Source: an uncultured Spirochaetaceae bacterium (lineage in GTDB: Bacteria > Spirochaetota > Spirochaetia > Treponematales > UBA12059). Taken from it: a stretch of 8,334 bases of DNA. The notes below the pieces were generated by a model that saw nothing but the letters and a program-made list of their open reading frames with translations, searched no databases and had not been told where the DNA came from. Location of the stretch: contig CALKWG010000068.1 of NCBI GenBank assembly GCA_938004315.1, forward strand, positions 1 to 8,334, written 5' to 3'. Positions within the stretch are counted from its first letter, which is position 1, and every line of letters starts with the position of its first letter. Of this stretch, positions 1-5,644 are shown piece by piece. Both the position numbers and the translations under genes were made by a program.

Positions 1-43
1 TCGTATTCGGTGACTGGAGTTCAGACGTGTGCTCTTCCGATCT
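1..43. other. Illumina TruSeq adapter remnant (not biological sequence)
   Basis: Bases 10-43 are identical to the 34-nt TruSeq read-2 / index-side adapter, which ends in GCTCTTCCGATCT. Bases 1-9 are consistent with the last T of the P7 arm followed by an 8-nt index, although I cannot confirm which index set. Genomic sequence should start at base 44. This means the window starts at a contig or read end that was not trimmed. Any start codon in this stretch, such as the GTG at 27, is artificial. Confidence 0.97.
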
Positions 44-44
44 C

Positions 45-962
45 GCGCCCGACGAGCGCAACGCGGTGCAGGGGAAGTTGGCGGCCATAGGCGGCTTCGG
101 CCGCATCCTGGGCGCGGCGATCGGCGCGATGCTGTACGACGGCCTCCGGCTCATGTACCCCGGCTGGGGCTTCCGTTCGGGGGCCATCTTCTTCACGGCG
201 GCGGGCGTCATGTTCGTCTCCGCTATACCCCTCCTATTCATGCCCGAGGGCGGGCTCGCCTCGTCTCCGGCGGGGGCGGCTCTCGCCGGGGAGGGGGCGG
301 CCGGCGCCGCGACCGTCGGCGCCGCGGCCGAGGGCACGAGGGAAGCCTCCCCCCCCAGGCCCGGCGCGCTACGTAGCTTCGCGATCTTCCTAGGCGCCAT
401 GCTGCTTATCAACTCTGGCGTTAACTCGGTCGGCGCGTTCCGCGGCCAATTCATGGACTTGGCCGAGGGCTTCGCCGCGCCGGCGTCGGCCATAGCCCTG
501 GCCAGCAACGTCGAGTCGGCGGCGGTGATAGCCTTCGGGCTCCTGGCGGGGCTCTTGGGGCGCAGGCTCGGCGTCCGTAGGCTCCTCGCGGCAGGGGCGG
601 CCGCCGGGCTTTGCTCGCTGGCCATGCACGCGGCGGCCCCGGGCCTGGGCTGGGTGCTCGCGGCCGCGGCGCTCAAGGGAGCCGCCGACGCCAGCGTCGG
701 GGCCTCGTCGTACGCCTTCGCCGCCGCCCTCATTCCGCCCGAGCGCCGCGGCCGCTGGTTCGCGTACTATAACGCCACCTTCTTCCTCAGCTGGGGCGTA
801 TCGGCTACCTTCGTCACCGGGCCGCTGATCGACGCGCTCATGGGCGCCGGTACGGGAGCGGTCGCGGCCTATCGCGCCGGCTTCGTCTCCGCCGCCTTGC
901 TCGTAGCGCTCGGTCTGGGCCTGCTCTGGGGCTTACTCGCCTCGACGTCCTCCGGTAGGTAG
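45..962 (+). CDS. Major facilitator superfamily transporter, 5'-truncated
   Basis: This is the C-terminal part (305 residues) of a polytopic inner-membrane transporter; its true start lies beyond the adapter. About eight hydrophobic segments are visible. Two belong to the end of the N-terminal bundle: a Gly/Ala-rich helix near nt 85-140 and one near nt 175-240. A long Ala/Gly/Pro-rich cytoplasmic loop (about nt 241-375) follows, then six helices. This is the pattern expected for TM5-12 of a 12-TM MFS protein. A basic GRRLGVRR stretch between helices and the PPERRGRWFAYYN segment resemble the charged loops of MFS carriers. The substrate cannot be read from the sequence. The final helix and short tail are encoded by DNA that is also the 3' end of the opposing histidine kinase gene, so the stop at 960-962 lies inside that gene. 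No terminator follows. An MFS-like permease of another family remains possible. Confidence 0.85.
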   Translation, partial: APDERNAVQGKLAAIGGFGRILGAAIGAMLYDGLRLMYPGWGFRSGAIFFTAAGVMFVSAIPLLFMPEGGLASSPAGAALAGEGAAGAATVGAAAEGTREASPPRPGALRSFAIFLGAMLLINSGVNSVGAFRGQFMDLAEGFAAPASAIALASNVESAAVIAFGLLAGLLGRRLGVRRLLAAGAAAGLCSLAMHAAAPGLGWVLAAAALKGAADASVGASSYAFAAALIPPERRGRWFAYYNATFFLSWGVSATFVTGPLIDALMGAGTGAVAAYRAGFVSAALLVALGLGLLWGLLASTSSGR

Positions 963-2812
963 AGCGTGAAGGCCGAGCCCTCGCCCGGCGCGCTCGTAAG
1001 GCCCAGGTAGCCCCCGTGCTGCTTGGCGATCAGCTGGGCCATGGCGAGCCCCAGGCCGCTACCCTGCTCGGGGCCCTTGGTCGTGTAGAAGGGGTCGAAG
1101 ACCTTGGCGGCCGTCGCCTCGTCCATGCCCACGCCGTCGTCGCGGACCGTCAAGGCCCAATAGGCCGCCTGGCCCTCATCCCGGCCGGAATCCTCCGACC
1201 GTAGGCTCACCCGGATGGTCCCGCCCCGCTCCTGCCCCGGCGGCCTCATGATGGTAAGGGCGTGCTCCGCGTTGATGACCAAGTTCAGGATGAGCTGCTC
1301 TATCTGCAGGGGGTCGCCGCGCACCCAGGCCTCGGCCTCGAGGCCATCGGTCTCGATGCGCACGGGCGGGCCCATGGAGCGCCTGGCCAGTTCGGCGACG
1401 CGCATGGCCGCCTCGCCCAGCCTGAAGGCCCCGCTGCGCTGCGGTATGTCCTTGGCGAAGGCCATGAGCCCTCGTATGGAGCTGGCCGCGCGCTGGGCCG
1501 AGCCCTCGATGATATCGACGCCCCGGAGCACCTCATGCGGCACCCGCTCCATGTCGCCCAGGCAGATTCGTATGACCGAGGCGGCGCCGACGATGCCGCC
1601 TAGGGTGTTGTTGAAGTCGTGCGCGATGCCGGCGGCGAGGGCTCCGAGCGCTTCCATCTTCTGCGCGTGGCTTTGGCGCCTGAGCCGCTCCAGCGCTTCC
1701 TCCGCGGCCCGCCTTTCCCGGCTGACGTCGCGGATGACGAAGGCCAGGATCTCGCCGGCCTCGCCGGGGATGGTGAAGGCGCTCGCCTGAAGCCAGCGCC
1801 GCCCTCCGTCGGGGCGCACGATCTCCATCTCCGAGAGGCGGGCGCCGCCCGAGGAGCTCGCCTCGCCGACGGCCCGCATGGCCTCGGCGGCCGAGCGCTT
1901 GCCGCCGGCCAAGCCGGCCAGGCGATCGTAAAGCTCGTAGATGGTCAGGGCCTTCGCCTCGTCGGCGCTAACGCCGGTATACTCGGCCAAGGGCGCGTTC
2001 CAGTAGATGACGCGGCCGGCGGGGTCGCAGATGACGATGCCGTCCATGGATCGCTCGATGAAGCGGTCCATAAGGAGGCCTATCTCCTTGGCGGTGAAGG
2101 GCGAGAGGAAGCCGTAGCGGGCCATGGCGACGTTCAAGCCGACCGCCCAGACCCCGGCCCAGAGGACGCCGACGCGCGGGAAGTCCACGCCGAGGAAGCC
2201 GAGCACCGTGTCGGTCGTGAAGCCGCCGAGTATCGAGACGGTATGGGTCGCGGCCACGATGGCGAGCCGGCGCCGCTCGCGGGGGCTCCTGGAGACGAGG
2301 AGCCGGCCGATGACTACCGAGATGGCCAAGAGGTTATAGCCGAAGTAGAAGGCCGAGAAGGCGGAGAAGCCGAGCCCCGGCCGTATGGCTACCGACCAGT
2401 AGCCCGCGCGGCGTTCGGCGCCCATGAGCAGCGGGCCGGCCAGGAGGTAGTACAGGTACGCGGCGTCTAGGTAGCCGACGGCGAGCGCGACGCGGCCGAT
2501 GCGTAGTCGATCGGGGCGCGGGCGCTCCCCCGCCTGGGGAGGGTCGCGTACCTCGAGGCTCAGGTGGAAGGCCAGGACCGGGAAGAAGGTCCAGGTCCAT
2601 GACAGGAGCTTGGAGAGCGCTACGGTGAGGGACGGGTCCCGGGTCGAGTACGACAGCGCGGCCTGCAAGGCCCAGAGCGCCAGGGTAAGGCAGAGCGCGG
2701 CGGCTACGCGGTTCGGCCGTCCGTTTAAGTTGAGAGTTAATATTTTAAAACCTGAGACGAGATACACGACCACGGCGGCGGCGGCCGCCTGGGAAAGCCA
2801 AATCGCCGCCAT
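869..2812 (-). CDS. Membrane PAS-domain sensor histidine kinase with 7-TM N-terminus
   Basis: This is a predicted two-component sensor that autophosphorylates on His and would pass phosphate to an unseen response regulator. With the ATG at 2812 it has 647 residues. Seven hydrophobic segments lie at about 2-22, 34-55, 64-85, 105-128, 147-173, 183-206 and 212-231, resembling the histidine-kinase 7TM sensor module. A PAS domain follows (about 246-368), then a dimerisation helix with the H-box GIAHDFNN (phospho-acceptor His398). The HATPase domain has an N-box NLVIN (Asn510, Asn514), G1 DDGVGM (from Asp558), F-box FDPFYT and G2 GSGLGL (584-589), so all catalytic boxes are intact. The HDFNN signature suits NtrB-like kinases. 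The Ser/Pro/Lys-rich last 25 residues overlap the convergent transporter gene. The ATG is preferred because AGAAGG lies 7 nt upstream; an in-frame GTG at 2833 would add seven residues. No receiver domain or response regulator gene lies in the window, and the ligand is unknown. Confidence 0.92.
   Translation of the reverse strand: MAAIWLSQAAAAAVVVYLVSGFKILTLNLNGRPNRVAAALCLTLALWALQAALSYSTRDPSLTVALSKLLSWTWTFFPVLAFHLSLEVRDPPQAGERPRPDRLRIGRVALAVGYLDAAYLYYLLAGPLLMGAERRAGYWSVAIRPGLGFSAFSAFYFGYNLLAISVVIGRLLVSRSPRERRRLAIVAATHTVSILGGFTTDTVLGFLGVDFPRVGVLWAGVWAVGLNVAMARYGFLSPFTAKEIGLLMDRFIERSMDGIVICDPAGRVIYWNAPLAEYTGVSADEAKALTIYELYDRLAGLAGGKRSAAEAMRAVGEASSSGGARLSEMEIVRPDGGRRWLQASAFTIPGEAGEILAFVIRDVSRERRAAEEALERLRRQSHAQKMEALGALAAGIAHDFNNTLGGIVGAASVIRICLGDMERVPHEVLRGVDIIEGSAQRAASSIRGLMAFAKDIPQRSGAFRLGEAAMRVAELARRSMGPPVRIETDGLEAEAWVRGDPLQIEQLILNLVINAEHALTIMRPPGQERGGTIRVSLRSEDSGRDEGQAAYWALTVRDDGVGMDEATAAKVFDPFYTTKGPEQGSGLGLAMAQLIAKQHGGYLGLTSAPGEGSAFTLYLPEDVEASKPQSRPRPSATSKAAETKPAR
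2723..2750. other. AT-rich island inside the histidine kinase gene
   Basis: Only 5 of these 28 bases are G or C, in a gene that is otherwise strongly GC-rich. On the minus strand they encode residues around the end of the first membrane helix. The TTT AAA ATA TTA ACT codon run there is quite unlike the GC-ending codons used nearly everywhere else. The island could be a slow-codon patch, a cryptic promoter or regulator site, or a local composition accident. The reading frame is intact across it. Confidence 0.6.
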
Positions 2813-2819
2813 GGATCCG

Positions 2820-2825
2820 CCTTCT
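2820..2825 (-). promoter_or_regulatory. Ribosome binding site deciding the histidine kinase start
   Basis: Read on the minus strand this is AGAAGG, followed by a 7-nt spacer and ATG at 2812-2810. It is a better match to the Shine-Dalgarno consensus and spacing than anything before the upstream GTG at 2833, where only a run of Gs is present. Confidence 0.6.
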
Positions 2826-2881
2826 ATCGCCACGGACGACCCCCGGAGCCGAACTTTCTACGTATCGTTCGAGATGCGGCC

Positions 2882-2910
2882 ATGGTAAATCGGGCGCGTC
2901 CGCCTGTCAA
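2882..2910 (-). promoter_or_regulatory. Sigma-70-type promoter for the histidine kinase gene
   Basis: On the minus strand a perfect -35 TTGACA (2910-2905) is followed by a 17-nt spacer and a -10 hexamer TACCAT (2887-2882), which matches TATAAT at 4 of 6 positions. The predicted start of transcription is near 2875, giving a leader of roughly 63 nt to the ATG at 2812. It lies in the 107-nt gap between the rlpA-like stop and the longest kinase frame. The kinase therefore probably has its own promoter and does not depend on rlpA read-through. Confidence 0.6.
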
Positions 2911-2940
2911 TCGACGTATGCGCCTGAACTACGCGGACGA

Positions 2941-3630
2941 CTACTCGCCTTCCTTGACGAAGGCGTCCGCGAAGCCGCGCGCCCTCGCCGCGGCGAGGAG
3001 CTCGGCAGCGTGTGCCCGGTCGCGGGCGGGGAGGACGACGCGGTAATGCCCCGAGGCCGATCGCTCCACCGCGGCCGAGAGGCCGCCCCCGCCTAAGGCC
3101 GCGGCGAGCTCCGCGGCCCGACGCTCCGAGGCGTAGCTGGCCAGCTGGACGCGCGGGCCCGGCGGAGGCGCGCCGGCGGCCGCCTGAGGCGCGCCGGGGG
3201 GCCGGGAGATCACGCGGAGCTCGACGCGCGCCAAGCCTCGGCTCTCCAAGCCTAAGGCCCGTCCGGCCGCGGCGCTCAGGTCTATGATCCTGCCGGCCAC
3301 GAAGGGGCCGCGGTCGTTTATGCGTACCTCGACCGATAGGCCGGTATCCACGCAGCGGACGAGCACCAGGGAGCCGAAGGGCAGGGTCTTATGGGCGGCG
3401 GTCATGGCCTCCATGTCGTAGCGCTCGCCGGAGGCGGTAAGCCTGCCGTGGAAGGGGACGCCGTACCACGAGGCCAGGCCCGTCTCATACGGCGCCTGGG
3501 CCCGGGCCGCCGGCTGCGCGGCGACGGGGGCGGCCGGCGCGGCTATGAGCAGGAGGGCGGCGAACGCGGCGGCCGCTACGGCGGATGAGAATCCTGGCTG
3601 CGCCGGCGAGGCGAGTGGCGGCTGTTTCAT
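2941..3630 (-). CDS. rlpA: RlpA-like septal lytic transglycosylase with SPOR domain
   Basis: This is a predicted periplasmic enzyme that cleaves peptidoglycan glycan strands, in the RlpA family that acts on stem-peptide-free strands at division sites. It has 229 residues from the ATG at 3630. The N-terminus is a signal peptide (hydrophobic Ala/Leu core about 14-35, likely type I cleavage near residue 38). The double-psi beta-barrel core spans about 50-140 and carries ASWYG, GRLTASGE, MTAAHKTLPFG with His80, and INDRGPF with Asp106; these His and Asp residues correspond to the catalytic pair of characterised RlpA. A C-terminal SPOR domain (about 158-227) would bind denuded septal peptidoglycan. 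No lipobox Cys is present in the signal region, so unlike E. coli RlpA it appears to be soluble, not a lipoprotein. The frame is open upstream to 3771, but that stretch is Arg-rich, has no signal features and would overlap the divergent gene. No good ribosome binding site is seen before the ATG. Confidence 0.9.
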   Translation of the reverse strand: MKQPPLASPAQPGFSSAVAAAAFAALLLIAAPAAPVAAQPAARAQAPYETGLASWYGVPFHGRLTASGERYDMEAMTAAHKTLPFGSLVLVRCVDTGLSVEVRINDRGPFVAGRIIDLSAAAGRALGLESRGLARVELRVISRPPGAPQAAAGAPPPGPRVQLASYASERRAAELAAALGGGGLSAAVERSASGHYRVVLPARDRAHAAELLAAARARGFADAFVKEGE

Positions 3631-3712
3631 ATCTATACTATCGGCAGGCCGGGGCCTCGCCCGACCCGATAGCCTATGTCCCGACGGACGATGAGGCCTA
3701 CGGCGGCGTTTT

Positions 3713-3718
3713 AATATA
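3713..3718 (-). promoter_or_regulatory. Candidate -10 element for the rlpA-like gene
   Basis: Read on the minus strand this is TATATT, 5 of 6 matches to TATAAT. It lies in the 139-nt divergent intergenic region, about 80 nt ahead of the rlpA-like ATG. No good -35 hexamer sits 16-18 nt upstream, so this is a weak call. Confidence 0.3.
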
Positions 3719-3732
3719 GCTGATTCCCTCGG

Positions 3733-3761
3733 TTGACTAATGGCGTTTGACACAATACACT
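3733..3761 (+). promoter_or_regulatory. Promoter for the fakAB-plsY operon, possibly leaderless
   Basis: A -35 TTGACT (3733-3738) and a -10 TACACT (3756-3761) are separated by 17 nt. This is the same layout as the histidine kinase promoter in this window. The predicted transcription start, about 3768, falls within two bases of the preferred ATG at 3770, and there is no Shine-Dalgarno sequence before that ATG. Together these suggest a leaderless or nearly leaderless transcript. If the ATG at 3740 were used instead, this promoter could not serve it. Confidence 0.45.
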
Positions 3762-3769
3762 TTCTTGTC

Positions 3770-5644
3770 ATGAAGATCGCCTATATCGACGGCCGCCGCC
3801 TACGGCGCGGCCTCATAGCCGGAGCCGGTCTCCTCATCGAAAGCGCCGGCTTCTTAGATCGCATCAACGTGTTCCCCGTAGCCGACGGCGATACCGGCGC
3901 TAACATGGCGGCTACCGCCTTCGCCCTGTCGAGCGGCTTGGCCCCGGCCTCCGGGGCCCATATCGGCGGCACCGCCAGGCTCGCGGCCGAGGCCGCCTTG
4001 GCCGGCGCGCGCGGCAATTCCGGGGCCATCCTGGCGCAGTTCTTCCAAGGCTTGGCGGAAGACCTGGCCGACGAGGCCCGCGTCGGGACGAGGCGCTTCG
4101 CCCAGGCCGCGCGCCGGGCGGCGGCCGCCGCCCGCGCCGCGCTCTCGGCCCCTAAAGAGGGTACCATCGTGACGGTGCTGCACGACTGGGGCGAGTCCCT
4201 CGCCCGCGCCGCGCAGCGGACCGACGATTTCTTCGAGCTCCTCAAGACCGCCCTGGCCGACGCGCGGGCCTCGCTCGAGCGCACCACGGAGCTCCTGCCC
4301 GAGCTCAAGCGCGCCGGCGTGGTGGACGCGGGCGCCTTAGGCTTCGTCCGCCTGATAGAAGGCGTCTACGGCTTCATCCAGCGCGGCTCGATCCGGGATC
4401 TACCGGAACCGACGGCCGACGAAGCCTTCGCCATGAGCCCTCCGGAGACGCTCCCGCCCGGCGAGGAGCCGAGCCGGCGCTACTGCGTCGAAGCCCTGGT
4501 CGGCGGGGAGGGCATCGATCTAGCGGCCCTGCGGGCCTCGCTCGAACGCTTAGGCGACTCGGTCGTGGTAGCCGGCTCGGAACGCCTGGCCAAGGCCCAC
4601 GTCCATAGCGACGACCCGGCGGCGGTGTTCGCCGCCTTGGCCTCCTTCGGCTCGGTGGAGCAGCCCAAGGCCGACGATATGGTCCTGCAGTTACGGCGAG
4701 CCGCGGCCGGCCATAGGCCTTGCGCCGTGGTCGTCGACTCGGCGGCGGACCTGCCCGACGAGGCCAAGCTGGCCTTGGGCGTCGAGACGGTGCCCGTGCA
4801 GGTGATTATAGAAGGCAAGAGCTACCTTGACGGGGTTGGCCTCGACGCGGAGGGGCTTTCCGCCTATCTGCGGACGGCGCCGGCCCGCTATCCGACCACC
4901 AGCCAGCCGAGCGCCGCCTCGTTCGCCAGGAAGTTCGACCTGGCCTTGGGCCAAGCCGACGAGGCCGTATACCTAGGTATCTCGGAAGCGCTCTCGGGCA
5001 CCCTCGAGGCCGGCCGCCGCAGCGCCCGGGGGGCCAAGGAGTCCAAGCGGCTCAGGGCTTTCGATACGCGCCAGATCTCGGTCGGCGCCGGCCTCGTGGC
5101 CTTGAAAGCCGCCGAGGCCGCCGCCCGCGGGGCCCGCGCCGACGAGGTCATGGCCGTCGCCGAGGACGCCGCCGGCCGGGTGCGGCTCCTGGTCGCCGCG
5201 CGCAACCTGGACGGGCTCCTGCGCTCGGGCCGGCTTAAGGGAATGAAGAGCCTGGCCGCCCGCGCCTTCGGCCTGCGGCCGGTCCTGACCGTCGGGCAGG
5301 ACGGCAAGGCGGCGTCGGAAGGCCTGTACCTGGGGCCCGACAAGGGCGTCCGCGCGATTCTGAAGAAAGTCGAGAAGCTCCTGCCGCTGGGATCGGGGCT
5401 CGAGGCCCTCATCGGGCATGTAGACGCCGAGGCCGACGCGACGGAGCTTAAGCGGGCATTGGAGGAGCGTTACGCCTGCGGCGAGGGGCTTGAGATAACG
5501 AACATAGGCCCGGCCCTGGCCGTCCACGGAGGCCTGGGCGCCGTAGCCTTGGCCTTCCTCATGCCGCCTGAGTCGAAGGGCTTCGTCGATAGCGCCTCGT
5601 CGCCGGGCTTAATGTCGGCCGCGGCTTCCGAGGCCGGCGCGTGA
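3770..5644 (+). CDS. Fused fatty acid kinase: FakA DhaL and middle domains joined to DegV/FakB
   Basis: This is a 624-residue fusion predicted to bind a free fatty acid and phosphorylate its carboxylate with ATP, making acyl-phosphate. Residues 1-205 form a DhaL/DAK2 kinase domain with NVFPVADGDTGANM (Asp39 and Asp41 as likely Mg ligands), GARGNSG, EGTIVTV and VVDAGALGF. Residues about 235-310 match the FakA middle domain, including YCVEALV (Cys239) and AHVHSDDP (His277, His279), the Cys/His/His set that binds zinc in Staphylococcus aureus FakA. Residues about 318-598 are a complete DegV domain: VVDSAADLP, PTTSQPSAASF, ISEALSGTLEAGR, LRSGRLKG, RPVLTV and AVHGGLGAVALAF. The usual FakA C-terminal domain is absent, with DegV in its place. 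The ATG at 3770 is preferred over 3740 because DhaL homology begins just after it. The gene overlaps plsY by 4 nt, whose product consumes acyl-phosphate. DegV lipid specificity cannot be read. Confidence 0.88.
   Translation: MKIAYIDGRRLRRGLIAGAGLLIESAGFLDRINVFPVADGDTGANMAATAFALSSGLAPASGAHIGGTARLAAEAALAGARGNSGAILAQFFQGLAEDLADEARVGTRRFAQAARRAAAAARAALSAPKEGTIVTVLHDWGESLARAAQRTDDFFELLKTALADARASLERTTELLPELKRAGVVDAGALGFVRLIEGVYGFIQRGSIRDLPEPTADEAFAMSPPETLPPGEEPSRRYCVEALVGGEGIDLAALRASLERLGDSVVVAGSERLAKAHVHSDDPAAVFAALASFGSVEQPKADDMVLQLRRAAAGHRPCAVVVDSAADLPDEAKLALGVETVPVQVIIEGKSYLDGVGLDAEGLSAYLRTAPARYPTTSQPSAASFARKFDLALGQADEAVYLGISEALSGTLEAGRRSARGAKESKRLRAFDTRQISVGAGLVALKAAEAAARGARADEVMAVAEDAAGRVRLLVAARNLDGLLRSGRLKGMKSLAARAFGLRPVLTVGQDGKAASEGLYLGPDKGVRAILKKVEKLLPLGSGLEALIGHVDAEADATELKRALEERYACGEGLEITNIGPALAVHGGLGAVALAFLMPPESKGFVDSASSPGLMSAAASEAGA
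5630..5633 (+). promoter_or_regulatory. Ribosome binding site for plsY within the fused kinase gene
   Basis: GAGG lies 7 nt before the GTG at 5641 and inside the last codons of the upstream gene. It supports GTG as the plsY start and translational coupling through the GTGA stop/start overlap. Confidence 0.5.

Noticed and set aside
27..29. GTG start codon for a 311-residue transporter
   Set aside because: The codon lies inside the Illumina adapter, so the first residues are artificial and the real N-terminus is missing.
1619..2470. 283-codon open frame on the + strand
   Set aside because: It is antisense to the histidine kinase, has no recognisable domain, and has a composition explained by mirror reading of a GC-rich gene.
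2897..2939. Inverted repeat CGTCCGC / GCGGACG as a terminator after the rlpA-like gene
   Set aside because: The stem is 7 bp with a 29-nt loop and has no T-tract, and it spans the kinase -35 box. It is not a convincing terminator.
3747..3752. Perfect TTGACA as a -35 box for fakAB
   Set aside because: A 17-nt spacer would place the -10 on the start codon at 3770, where the sequence does not match. The upstream TTGACT is better placed.
3631..3771. Longer rlpA-like protein starting at 3771
   Set aside because: The added 47 residues are Arg-rich and would bury the signal peptide, and the start would overlap the divergent gene's start.
4888..5527. Overlapping minus-strand frames of 174 and 184 codons
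   Set aside because: They mirror the DegV domain coding strand and have no coherent protein features.
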